From Clostridiales bacterium (GTDB lineage Bacteria; Bacillota; Clostridia; Christensenellales; JAISNN01), in assembly GCA_031273965.1 (NCBI GenBank), contig JAISQX010000154.1:1-12226 (forward strand): a stretch of 12,226 nucleotides of DNA, read 5' to 3'. The translations under genes and the position numbers were made by a program. How positions within the stretch are numbered: position 1 is the stretch's first letter; the number at the start of each line of letters is the position of its first letter. The notes under the pieces are model-generated. The model worked only from the letters and a program-made list of their open reading frames with translations. It ran no database searches and was not told the DNA's origin. This document shows, in pieces, positions 1 to 7,288 of the stretch.

Positions 1-24
1 GGGAAAATTTTTCAAAATTTTCCC
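1..24 (-). terminator. Hairpin downstream of phoR, possible terminator of the Pst/Pho operon
   Basis: Two perfectly complementary 11-base arms (1-11 and 14-24, GGGAAAATTTT against AAAATTTTCCC) lie about 50 bases past the phoR stop codon. The formal loop is only two bases, so the innermost pairs must open, leaving roughly 9 pairs closed by three G-C pairs. Any U-tract on the minus strand would fall outside the window, so termination cannot be confirmed. Bases 25-76 hold only AT-rich sequence with a run of eight T at 51-58 and no gene. Confidence 0.45.
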
Positions 25-76
25 CTATATTCATAAAGAAGCGAAATATGCTTTTTTTTCGTTTACGCGAACATAT

Positions 77-1807
77 CTATCTTATTTCCTCGGCTTTTGC
101 TTCGTTAAAAACTACGCGAACGGTAGTCCCGACCTCTTCCTCGCTTTCAAGCGATAATTCCGCGTTGTAGCGACCGGCTATATGTTTTACGATGGAAAGT
201 CCTAATCCCGTGCCGCCCTCCTTTCGCGACCTCCCCTTATCCGCTCTAAAAAAACGTTCGAAGACTCTGTTTAGATATTTTTGCGGTATGCCTATACCGT
301 CGTCCTTTATCGTCAAAATTATTTTTTCTTCCGTTTTTTCGGTTTTTATATGCACCGTTCCGCCCTCATAATTATATTTTATGGCGTTATCGACGAGATT
401 TGAGATAAGCTCGATTATCATCTCGTCCTCGGCGTATATCATGCCGTCCTCCGTTTCGTTCAGAAGCGCGATATTTTTTGCGCGAGCTTTTGGCGTATAC
501 GATATTATAACCCGTTCCGCCGCTTCTTTAATGTTTAATAACCGGTCTTCCACGGGTTTTTGGGACTCCAAGCCCGATATAAGCAACATATCGGATATGA
601 GCGTTTTCATTCTCCCCGCTTCCTTATTTATCGTTTCTACAAAGCCGAGTTCACACTTCCCGTCCGTCAGCATCAGTTCCGAATACCCCAATATCGACGA
701 CAACGGCGTATTTAATTCATGCCCCGCGTTCAAAAAAAACTCCTGCTTCTCTTTGGTAAGCTTGCGCCTCTCCGTCACGTCCAAGGCGACGATTATCGCG
801 GCTATATCGCCGGTAGTCACGGGAATAAACCGTATTTCTAATATTCTCCCGCAATCGCCGCGCAAATCAAAAATTTTTATTTCGTTTAAAAAAATGCACT
901 TATCCAAATTATCGTTAAACTCGCCGTCCCTGATATACGCTCCTATATAATCCTTACTCTCCTTGCGTATTCCAAAATATTTTCCGGCAAGTCCGTTAAA
1001 TAGGTTTATCTTTTTGTCCCCGGAAACGGCTATAACGCCCTGAGCTATATTCTCTATTATAAAATCCAGCTTTTGCCTCTCTCGGCGGTAATTCGCCATA
1101 TTGTCGTTGAGTTTGACGCTTATTTCGTCTATCTCCAAAAGAGCGGCGTTTATCTCGTCGTATTTAGTCAGAGCTATAAGCCGTCTTTGTTCTTTTGGCG
1201 ACAATACGTTGTCAAGTCTGTCTTTGATAAGATTAAGCGGGCTGTTCGCCGTGCGGGCTATGAGATTCGATAATACGCTTATAGCGGCGAGAAGCGCGGC
1301 AAACACTGCGGCTACGGTCAAGAGCATCCCGTAAATATAGGAATTTATCGTTTTTATCCTTACCGCCGCTCTCAATATAATTTGAGCGCCGCCCGCGTCC
1401 GCAAGCTTTGCCACATAAAGGTAATTTGAGCCGAAACTCCCCGACTTCCTTATGGCTTTTCCCGTTTCACCATTTAAAGCTCTCTTTATTTCCTCGCGAT
1501 CCAAGTGATTCTCCATGCCAGAGACGTCGTCGGTTAACGTATCGGCAAGCACTATTCCGTTCAAATCGATTATAGTTATTCTTACTCCGTCGGTTTCTCC
1601 GGCATATCCGGCAAGCCTTTTATATAGTTCCGGCGTCGTGTAATTTTCTGCCGCTATCTCCGCTTCCAGTATAGCCAGAATATTTATCGCGTTATCCGCA
1701 GCCGCCGTCTTATTCATATTGTCGACTATAAAAAGCATGGCGATCAAAAATATCGCCAAAGCTCCCGCCGTAACCGCCGTTATGCCGCGCGCCACAAATT
1801 TTTTCAT
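77..1807 (-). CDS. phoR: PhoR-type membrane sensor histidine kinase (phosphate starvation)
   Basis: A 576-residue sensor kinase that autophosphorylates on histidine and passes the phosphate to the PhoB regulator encoded just upstream. Domains in order: membrane segment 1 (about 11-29); an extracytoplasmic region of about 125 residues (30-155); membrane segment 2 (about 159-182); a HAMP-like/linker helix (183-245); a PAS domain (about 245-345); and HisKA with the phospho-accepting H363 in HELNTPLS. The ATPase domain has its N box at 466-479 (ELISNLVDNAIKYN), G1 DDGIGIP at 502-508, F box FERFF at 516-520 and G2 GGTGLGLSIVK at 531-541. This is the TM-sensor-TM-HAMP-PAS-kinase plan of Bacillota PhoR. 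The start overlaps the phoB stop as ATGA, with a purine-rich GAGGGGGGA upstream, so translation is probably coupled. The Pho assignment rests on the adjacent pst-phoU genes; the domains alone would fit other kinases of this class. Confidence 0.93.
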   Translation of the reverse strand: MKKFVARGITAVTAGALAIFLIAMLFIVDNMNKTAAADNAINILAILEAEIAAENYTTPELYKRLAGYAGETDGVRITIIDLNGIVLADTLTDDVSGMENHLDREEIKRALNGETGKAIRKSGSFGSNYLYVAKLADAGGAQIILRAAVRIKTINSYIYGMLLTVAAVFAALLAAISVLSNLIARTANSPLNLIKDRLDNVLSPKEQRRLIALTKYDEINAALLEIDEISVKLNDNMANYRRERQKLDFIIENIAQGVIAVSGDKKINLFNGLAGKYFGIRKESKDYIGAYIRDGEFNDNLDKCIFLNEIKIFDLRGDCGRILEIRFIPVTTGDIAAIIVALDVTERRKLTKEKQEFFLNAGHELNTPLSSILGYSELMLTDGKCELGFVETINKEAGRMKTLISDMLLISGLESQKPVEDRLLNIKEAAERVIISYTPKARAKNIALLNETEDGMIYAEDEMIIELISNLVDNAIKYNYEGGTVHIKTEKTEEKIILTIKDDGIGIPQKYLNRVFERFFRADKGRSRKEGGTGLGLSIVKHIAGRYNAELSLESEEEVGTTVRVVFNEAKAEEIR

Positions 1808-2490
1808 CTCTCGTCCCCCCTCAAAATATATCCCACTCCTCTTACGCTAGTTATACGTTCGCCGGCGGCGCCCAGCTTGGCTCTTAAGTTTTTTATATGA
1901 ATATCAACCGTGCGGCTCTCGCCGAAATACTCGAACCCCCAAATATCCTTTATAAGCTTCTCGCGGTCAAGCACGACGCCGGCATTTTCCATAAGCGCTC
2001 TCAGCAGCTCAAATTCTTTATAAGTCAAATCGACCCGACTTCCGCTTACCGCGACCTCGCGGCTGTTTGTGTTCAATTTTATGTCCGCAAAAGTCAAATC
2101 CCCGTCGGATATGTCCGTCGTGTATTTTCTCAAATGCGCTTTTATCCTCGCGATAAGCTCCAATATCGAAAAAGGCTTTGTGACATAATCGTCGGCTCCG
2201 TCGTTGAGACCGGATATCTTGTTGATTTCGCTGTTTTTTGCCGTAAGCAAAATAATCTTTATATTTACGTTTTGATATTTTTCTCTTATTTTTTTTATCG
2301 CCTCTATGCCGTCCGCGCCGGGTAGCATAATGTCCATAAGTATGAGCGACGGCTGTCTCTTTTGCAAGGCGTCAAACATATCTTCCGCGTTGGTAAACAG
2401 ATCCACCTCGTATCCCGCGTTTGTAAGGGAATATTTTATGAGCTCTCCGATACTTTCGTCGTCCTCGACGCTATAAATTAATCGATTCAT
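1804..2490 (-). CDS. phoB: PhoB/PhoP-type response regulator
   Basis: OmpR/PhoB-family DNA-binding regulator, 228 residues from the chosen start. Numbered from the upstream in-frame ATG at 2496, the receiver has acidic-pocket residues E11, D12 and D13, phospho-acceptor D55 (LILMDIMLPG), T85 (LLTA) and K107 (TKPF). The winged-helix domain spans about 135-226, with the typical recognition-helix stretch SRTVDIHIKNLRAKLG and the closing VRGVGYIL. I prefer the ATG at 2490 because GGAG in ACGGAGCA lies 8 bases from it, but only 2 bases from the ATG at 2496. It sits 45 bases after phoU and overlaps phoR by ATGA. Expected role: once phosphorylated by PhoR, it activates the pst operon, probably through the repeats at 7289-7316. 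In Bacillota the same protein is often called PhoP. Confidence 0.93.
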   Translation of the reverse strand: MNRLIYSVEDDESIGELIKYSLTNAGYEVDLFTNAEDMFDALQKRQPSLILMDIMLPGADGIEAIKKIREKYQNVNIKIILLTAKNSEINKISGLNDGADDYVTKPFSILELIARIKAHLRKYTTDISDGDLTFADIKLNTNSREVAVSGSRVDLTYKEFELLRALMENAGVVLDREKLIKDIWGFEYFGESRTVDIHIKNLRAKLGAAGERITSVRGVGYILRGDER

Positions 2491-2535
2491 AGTCATTGCT
2501 CCGTTCTCTTATAAATATCCCGCATATTAGGTTTT

Positions 2536-3195
2536 TTATAAGAGTTTGATGTTCTTTCTCTCTCCGGTCTGACAGAATATCACCCACTCGGCTATATTTT
2601 CCGCATGATCGCCTATCTTTTCAAAATACTTCGCCGTCATCATGAGATAAACCGCTTGATCTGCGTATTCCGGATTATTCCTTATTAATTCTATCATATT
2701 TTCCTTTACTTGCACAAATAAAGCGTCCACATCATTGTCGGTTTCTATAACTTTTTTTGCAAGTTCCAGATCAAGTCGAACAAAACTGTCGATACAATCT
2801 CTTACCATATGCTTTGCCGCAGCCGCCATCTTTGGAATCAACACAAGCTTCGTCCCGTATTCCTCCTCGCATAAATGCAATACTATAGAGCAAATGTCCC
2901 GCGCCTGATCGCCTATTCTTTCCATATCCGTCACCATTTTTAACGCGGTGGATATGGTTCTGAGGTCGGAAGCGACAGGCTGTTGCCTCAGGAGAATGCC
3001 CATAGCCTTGCTTTCAACCGCATAAGACAACGCGTTTATTTCCTTATCGTTCTCTATAACCGAACAGGCAAGCTCCTTGTTCCTATTGATAAGCGCGTTT
3101 ATCCCGTTGTCTATGGCGCGTTCTATCAAAGCGCCGAGGTTAATAAGCGACTCATGTAACTCCGAAAGTTCGTTTTCAAATCTGTTTCTGTACAT
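2536..3195 (-). CDS. phoU: PhoU phosphate-signalling/transport regulator
   Basis: A 219-residue PhoU, the usual length, built as two tandem three-helix units. Each repeat carries the acidic metal-binding signature: MERIGDQARD at residues 91-100 and FEKIGDHAENIAEWV at 191-205. PhoU is a cytoplasmic protein that connects the Pst transporter to PhoR and keeps the regulon off when phosphate is plentiful. The open frame extends upstream to a TTG at 3258 that overlaps the pstB stop, but that adds 21 residues of non-PhoU sequence. The ATG at 3195 begins MYRNRFENELSEL, matches the normal PhoU N terminus, and has AAGGAG nine bases upstream. The spacer to pstB is 59 bases, with no obvious promoter. Confidence 0.95.
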   Translation of the reverse strand: MYRNRFENELSELHESLINLGALIERAIDNGINALINRNKELACSVIENDKEINALSYAVESKAMGILLRQQPVASDLRTISTALKMVTDMERIGDQARDICSIVLHLCEEEYGTKLVLIPKMAAAAKHMVRDCIDSFVRLDLELAKKVIETDNDVDALFVQVKENMIELIRNNPEYADQAVYLMMTAKYFEKIGDHAENIAEWVIFCQTGERKNIKLL

Positions 3196-3254
3196 TTTAT
3201 ATTTCTCCTTTTTATCGCCGATACAAACTTTGCGTTTTGCGGCTAATCTTATCG

Positions 3255-4019
3255 TCAACCGAATCGTCCCGTTATATAATTCTCACATTTTTTGTTCTTA
3301 GGGTGGCTAAAAACGTCCCTCGTCGTTCCGTACTCAAGAATCTCGCCCAAAAGAAAAAACGCCGTTTTATCCGAAATCCGAGCTGCCTGTTGCATGTTGT
3401 GCGTAACGATTATAATGGTGTATTTTTGCTTTATCTCATCGCACAATTCTTCTATTTTTCCCGTGGATACCGGGTCAAGAGCGCTCGTCGGCTCGTCCAT
3501 AAGAAGTATTTTCGGCGAAACCGCCAAGGCTCTGGCTATGCACAATCTCTGCTGCTGTCCGCCCGAAAGCCCGAGAGCCGATTTGTTCAATCTATCCTTT
3601 ACTTCGTCCCACATCGCGGCTCTTTGGAGCGATTCGTAGACTATTCCGTCCAAAAACGCACGTTTTTTTATTCCGTGCGTGCGCGGTCCGTAAGCCACGT
3701 TGTCATATATGCTCATGGGAAAGACGTTCGGCTTTTGAAAAACCATGCCGACTTCTTTTCTAAGCAGGTTGACGTTTATATCGGAGTTGATATTTTTTCC
3801 GTCTATAACTATCTTCCCGTCGATTTTACAACCCTCCACAAGGTCGTTCATTCGATTAAAGCATTTTAACAGCGTCGTCTTTCCACAACCAGACGGACCT
3901 ATAAAAGCCGTAATTTCTCTTTCGTTCATCTCCAAATCAATATTTTTTAAAGCTTGAAACGCTCCGTAATATAAATTCAGTTTCTCGACAGTTATGCATA
4001 CTTTTTCATTCATAATCAT
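3255..4019 (-). CDS. pstB: Phosphate ABC transporter ATP-binding protein PstB
   Basis: A complete 254-residue ABC ATPase that powers phosphate import through the PstCA permease. Motifs: Walker A GPSGCGKT (41-48), Q-loop Q95 in MVFQKPNVFPMSIYDNV, signature LSGGQ (151-155), Walker B ILLMDEP (171-177), D-loop SALD, and switch H207 in VTHNMQQA. The sequence FQKPNVFPMSIYDNVAYGPR is diagnostic of PstB among ABC ATPases. The start overlaps the pstCA stop as ATGA, and GGAG lies 6 bases upstream, so the ATG at 4019 is favoured over the second in-frame ATG at 4013. Confidence 0.97.
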   Translation of the reverse strand: MIMNEKVCITVEKLNLYYGAFQALKNIDLEMNEREITAFIGPSGCGKTTLLKCFNRMNDLVEGCKIDGKIVIDGKNINSDINVNLLRKEVGMVFQKPNVFPMSIYDNVAYGPRTHGIKKRAFLDGIVYESLQRAAMWDEVKDRLNKSALGLSGGQQQRLCIARALAVSPKILLMDEPTSALDPVSTGKIEELCDEIKQKYTIIIVTHNMQQAARISDKTAFFLLGEILEYGTTRDVFSHPKNKKCENYITGRFG

Positions 4020-6031
4020 TTTTCTCTCCGCGCTCCCGCAAGTTTTTTTTGTAGCTTATTAACCAATACGGTAGATATAACGTTCAATGTCAAAATAATC
4101 AATATAAGCACGCTTGCAGTAGCGTACGCTTCTTTTATGTAAAGCCCCTCGCGGCTTAGGGCGTACAGCGCGACGGCAAGCGTCGTTCCGGCGCTTTTGA
4201 ATCCCGTCGGCATAGGCTTTAAGCTCGCGCCCATAGTAAAAAGAAACGGAGCCGATTCGCTTGCTATTCTGCCTATTCCCAATATGACCGCAGCCAATAT
4301 TCCGGGAAGCGCGGGAGGCAAAACGACTCTGTAAATCGTCCGTAACCTTCCTCCGCCCAAAGCCATGCTCCCCTCTCTAAGCGTATCCGGCACGGCTCTC
4401 AAGGCTTCCTCGGCGGCGCGAACCGTCGTCGGAATTATCATAAGACTTATAGTTAAACTCCCGGCGATTATCGAAGTCCCAAGCTTGAATATTCCGCAAA
4501 ATAATATCATTCCGAAGAGTCCGTAAACTATGCTGGGTATTCCGCCGAGCGTTTCTACCGCGGGACGTATTATCTTTACTAATCGATTACCCTTCGACGT
4601 GTATTCGACGAGATATATAGCCGTAAATATTCCCAAGGGAAACGCCAAAACCGCCGCCGCGGCTATCGTCATTCCCGTCGACAACAACGAAGAGGCTATT
4701 GTCGGCGCGCCGCCGAAAGCAAACTCGCCGAATAATAGCTGTCCGTCGATATGCGGCACCCCGTTGATAAATACGAATACGACTATCGACGCCAATGAAA
4801 ATATTCCCGCCGCCGAAGCCGCATAGGAAACATATCTTCCCGTCACAGCAATCGTCCCTTTTACCGAATACTCGATTTCTCCGCGCGGTTTTGCCGCGTT
4901 CTTTTGAATCCTCTCGCTTAAATCGCCGCCGCGCAGAACTAAAAAAATCCTTTTTGCCTTGCGGAAAAATTCCATTATCGCACGAAACGTCGTCTGTACA
5001 ATGCGGGATATCGTTTTTGCGATAGGAAAAAAGGCGCGCGCGAAGCGCGGATAAACCCGTTTGGCACGAACAGGAGCATCGGCGGATGATCCAGTCAAAA
5101 AATCGCTTTCCCCGCGGCGTTTAGCTTTCTTTTTATTGCCGCCGTTCCTTTGAAGCAAAGAAAAGCCCGTATTGATGATGAGAATAAACACCGTCAAAAC
5201 TACTCCCGTAGCTATAAGCGCGCCCATCTGCAATTCGCCCGCGTAGCTCATCTCCATAACCACGTTCGCCGTCATAGTCCTAAAGCTTGAAAAAAGACTT
5301 TCCGGAAAAACGGTGTTGCCTCCGGAAACCATGACGACCGCCATAGTTTCGCCTACCGCCCGCCCCGTACCGAGTATTATCGACGCGAATACTCCGCTTT
5401 TAGCCGCCGGAACTACTACCCTAAAGACGGCTTGTTCCTTCCTCGCGCCTATGGCGATCGCTCCCTCAAAGTAGGATTTATCCACCGCCTCGACGCTCGT
5501 ATGCGTAAGCGCGGTGACCGTCGGCATTATCATAACGCCGAGGACTATACTCACAGCCAAGATGCCGGATCCGTCGCCGTTCGGACTGTAAACGCCCAAA
5601 AGCGGCAGAAGCACGCTCATTCCAAAAAAGCCGTAAATGACGGATGGAATACCGGCAAGCAAGTTGATTATCTGCGTCAATACTTTTTTTAGGCGTTTCG
5701 GACAAAACGCCGCCAAAAAAATCCCCGTAAAAAATCCCAAAGTCCCACCAAAAAGTAGCGCGCCCGCCGTCGCGTACAATGACCCGACTATCATGGGGAG
5801 TATGCCGTACTTGCCCGTGATAGGTTCGCCAAAGACGTCGAACCTATTGCTATTCCATTCCCTACCAAATATGAAATCAAAAAATCCTATCTTTTGAATA
5901 GCCGGAAAACCTCTGTAAAGCAAAAAAATTATTATGGACAGCACCGCAAGCACGGAAAAAACCGCCGACATCCCAAAAAGTATTTTGAAAGCCTCTTCTT
6001 TTATCGTATTTTTTTTCAATAAATTTTTCAT
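4016..6031 (-). CDS. pstCA: PstC-PstA fusion: single-chain phosphate ABC transporter permease
   Basis: One uninterrupted 671-codon frame holds both permease subunits. The PstC half (about 1-295) contains the GIPSVIYGFFGM loop (127-138) and the coupling EAA-type segment FEGAIAIGARKEQAVFRVVVP (188-208). The PstA half (about 396-671) repeats both: GGIPSIVYGLFGM (496-508) and REGSMALGGGRLRTIYRVVLP (552-572). Each half shows about six hydrophobic segments. They are joined by roughly 100 residues rich in Lys and Arg (295-395), which should be cytoplasmic because PstC ends and PstA begins inside. There is no stop codon or frameshift between the halves and no second start is needed. Usual PstC and PstA are separate proteins of about 300 residues. 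AAGGAA lies 5 bases before the ATG. pstS lies upstream and pstB overlaps downstream. Confidence 0.96.
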   Translation of the reverse strand: MKNLLKKNTIKEEAFKILFGMSAVFSVLAVLSIIIFLLYRGFPAIQKIGFFDFIFGREWNSNRFDVFGEPITGKYGILPMIVGSLYATAGALLFGGTLGFFTGIFLAAFCPKRLKKVLTQIINLLAGIPSVIYGFFGMSVLLPLLGVYSPNGDGSGILAVSIVLGVMIMPTVTALTHTSVEAVDKSYFEGAIAIGARKEQAVFRVVVPAAKSGVFASIILGTGRAVGETMAVVMVSGGNTVFPESLFSSFRTMTANVVMEMSYAGELQMGALIATGVVLTVFILIINTGFSLLQRNGGNKKKAKRRGESDFLTGSSADAPVRAKRVYPRFARAFFPIAKTISRIVQTTFRAIMEFFRKAKRIFLVLRGGDLSERIQKNAAKPRGEIEYSVKGTIAVTGRYVSYAASAAGIFSLASIVVFVFINGVPHIDGQLLFGEFAFGGAPTIASSLLSTGMTIAAAAVLAFPLGIFTAIYLVEYTSKGNRLVKIIRPAVETLGGIPSIVYGLFGMILFCGIFKLGTSIIAGSLTISLMIIPTTVRAAEEALRAVPDTLREGSMALGGGRLRTIYRVVLPPALPGILAAVILGIGRIASESAPFLFTMGASLKPMPTGFKSAGTTLAVALYALSREGLYIKEAYATASVLILIILTLNVISTVLVNKLQKKLAGARREK

Positions 6032-6074
6032 TGCGCTTCCTTATGTCGCTTATGATTATGAAGTTAAAATATTA

Positions 6075-6183
6075 TTACGGCGATTCGATTAAATCACACC
6101 TTTAACCGAAACGAAAATCCTTTCGCGCCCGAAGCGTAAAAGATATCTTCGTACGACGGTGCCGTTTAGTCGAATCACCGTAA
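6075..6183 (-). other. Large imperfect inverted repeat, possible branched RNA structure in the pstS-pstCA spacer
   Basis: Arms 6075-6093 and 6165-6183 pair over 19 positions with one mismatch and one G-U wobble when read as RNA (17 Watson-Crick pairs). The enclosed 71 bases hold two smaller hairpins: 6112-6116 with 6121-6125 (CGAAA, loop ATCC, TTTCG), and 6130-6134 with 6147-6151 (CGAAG, CTTCG, 12-base loop). In the pstS-to-pstCA transcript this would be a closing stem with two side hairpins, ending 44 bases before the pstCA start. A small mobile repeat with terminal inverted repeats is an alternative, but no target duplication is visible. No open frame is convincing here. Confidence 0.5.
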
Positions 6184-6195
6184 GTCGGGCGCCGT

Positions 6196-6210
6196 GATAA
6201 AATAATTATC
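6196..6210 (-). other. Small AT-rich hairpin in the pstS-pstCA spacer
   Basis: Perfect 5-base arms GATAA (6196-6200) and TTATC (6206-6210) surround a 5-base loop. It is weak alone, but it is one of several stem-loops packed between pstS and pstCA. Confidence 0.25.
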
Positions 6211-6231
6211 CGCCGCCTTATAAACGACCTA

Positions 6232-6259
6232 AAGTATATTGCAAAATCGCAATATACTT
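6232..6259 (-). other. Perfect 11-bp hairpin downstream of pstS
   Basis: Arms AAGTATATTGC (6232-6242) and GCAATATACTT (6249-6259) are perfectly complementary around a 6-base loop, 40 bases past the pstS stop. On the minus strand the sequence after the hairpin (TAGGTCGTTTATAAGG) has no clear U-run, so it is a poor intrinsic terminator. A partial terminator, or a stem that protects the pstS message 3' end and so keeps the binding protein in excess of the membrane parts, fits better. That role is inference from the position. Confidence 0.5.
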
Positions 6260-6299
6260 ATACGTCTTTTTATTAATTTTTAGTGTTTGCTTATAACCG

Positions 6300-7220
6300 T
6301 TATTTTATTTCGGAAAATTTCTTTATTGCTCCCGTATAGATATCAAATATTTGCTCTATTGTAAGATTTGACACTTCGTTCTTCGGATTAACGATTACGG
6401 CTACGGCGTCAAGCGCTATGTCAAAGCTGTTAAGCACCGCCTTATCCGCCGCTTTTAACGCCGAACTGCTCATCCCTATAACGTTGCCAACCGTATCGCT
6501 CTTTGCCGCGGCTATTCCCGCGTTTGAGTTTAAAGTGTCCAAATCAAAGGTTATTCCGGCGACGGCGGCTCCGCCTTTCAAATAGTAATCGGCGATTAAC
6601 TTATCCATCAGCGGCTCCATCGAGGTCGAGCCTCTCAAAACCACCGTTCCGCTCAAAGACGTCGGAGCCACATACGCATTCTTGCCCGAACCGTCCTGTC
6701 TTACATAACCGTTAGCGGCGACGGCGTTTTGCGCGTCCGTGGATTCGAGGTATTTCATAAAGTCCTCCGTCGCTGCGGTTAGACTAACGCCGTTGTTCGT
6801 CATAATGACAAACGGTCTTTTTAACGCGTACGAACCGTTCAAAACGGTTTCCGAGCTGGGAACCACCCCGTTGACGCTCACTGCCTTTACGGTGTCGTTT
6901 ACTGACCCGAGAGAGATATAGCCTATCGCGCTCTCAGAACTTGCGATTTTTGTCATAACCTTTGAAGTGCTGTCTTGAACGTTCAAGCTCTTAACGAAGA
7001 TATCCGTACTCTGAACCGTTCCGTCGGCTTTTTTTGCGAGAGAATCTCCCGACGAATTTTTGATTAAGCCGTCAAAAGCGTCTCTTGTACCGCTTCCGGC
7101 TTCGCGAGATACGACAAGTATTTCTTTTTCTTGATTCTTTTTGTTTATGCACGACGCCAACGCGGTTATGCTTACGCATACGCACAAAACAACTAATAGG
7201 ATTTTAGCGATTTTTTTCAT
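6300..7220 (-). CDS. pstS: PstS phosphate-binding lipoprotein, circularly permuted
   Basis: A 306-residue extracellular phosphate receptor that delivers phosphate to PstCA. It has a lipoprotein signal peptide with lipobox LASC and lipidated C24. The domain order is rotated relative to standard PstS. Residues 33-175 hold what is normally the second half: VVSREAGSGTRDAF at 36-49 (the anion-binding SGT loop), SAIGYISLGSV at 97-107, then the normal C-terminal VIMTNNG...DFMKYLES...NGYV. Residues 191-306 hold what is normally the first half: VLRGSTSMEPL at 194-204, SNAGIAAAK at 232-240, IALDAVAVIVNP at 268-279, and LTIEQIFDIYTG at 286-297. Residues 176-190 join the old termini. The position of the usual DIG aspartate (Asp56 in E. 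coli) reads V247 after N246, and the usual following SSR reads SSS. AAAGGAG lies 7 bases before the ATG. It is first in the operon, behind a Pho-box-like element. Confidence 0.94.
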   Translation of the reverse strand: MKKIAKILLVVLCVCVSITALASCINKKNQEKEILVVSREAGSGTRDAFDGLIKNSSGDSLAKKADGTVQSTDIFVKSLNVQDSTSKVMTKIASSESAIGYISLGSVNDTVKAVSVNGVVPSSETVLNGSYALKRPFVIMTNNGVSLTAATEDFMKYLESTDAQNAVAANGYVRQDGSGKNAYVAPTSLSGTVVLRGSTSMEPLMDKLIADYYLKGGAAVAGITFDLDTLNSNAGIAAAKSDTVGNVIGMSSSALKAADKAVLNSFDIALDAVAVIVNPKNEVSNLTIEQIFDIYTGAIKKFSEIK

Positions 7221-7251
7221 TTCTTTGCTCCTTTAATATTATTACACCCAT

Positions 7252-7257
7252 ATTATA
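7252..7257 (-). promoter_or_regulatory. Candidate -10 box of the pstS promoter
   Basis: TATAAT on the minus strand lies 31 bases upstream of the pstS ATG. No good -35 hexamer stands at 16-18 bases spacing (GGACTT, CGGACT or GCGGAC), as expected for an activator-dependent promoter. The leader would be about 24 bases and includes the AAAGGAG at 7228-7234. Confidence 0.6.
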
Positions 7258-7288
7258 AGGCATGCGTATCAATAAGTCCGCAAGAGCA

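Noticed and set aside
381..950. 189-codon open frame on the plus strand opposite phoR
   Set aside because: It lies entirely antisense to an intact kinase gene, has no recognisable domain, and its serine-rich composition is that of an antisense shadow.
1804..2496. Start of phoB at the ATG at 2496
   Set aside because: It has only 2 bases to the GGAG, whereas the ATG at 2490 has 8 bases, the normal distance.
3196..3258. N-terminal extension of phoU from a TTG that overlaps the pstB stop codon
   Set aside because: The added 21 residues do not resemble PhoU, and the ATG at 3195 has a well-placed AAGGAG and the family-typical N terminus.
3237..3869. 210-codon open frame on the plus strand opposite pstB
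   Set aside because: Antisense to the intact pstB Walker B and signature regions, no family resemblance, and no ribosome binding site evidence that I could see.
6075..6183. A known riboswitch class before pstCA
   Set aside because: The paired region has none of the conserved loops of a riboswitch I recognise, so I report it only as a structured element.
6232..6259. Intrinsic terminator after pstS
   Set aside because: The stem is AT-rich and no U-run follows on the minus strand. Full termination would also cut off the rest of the operon.
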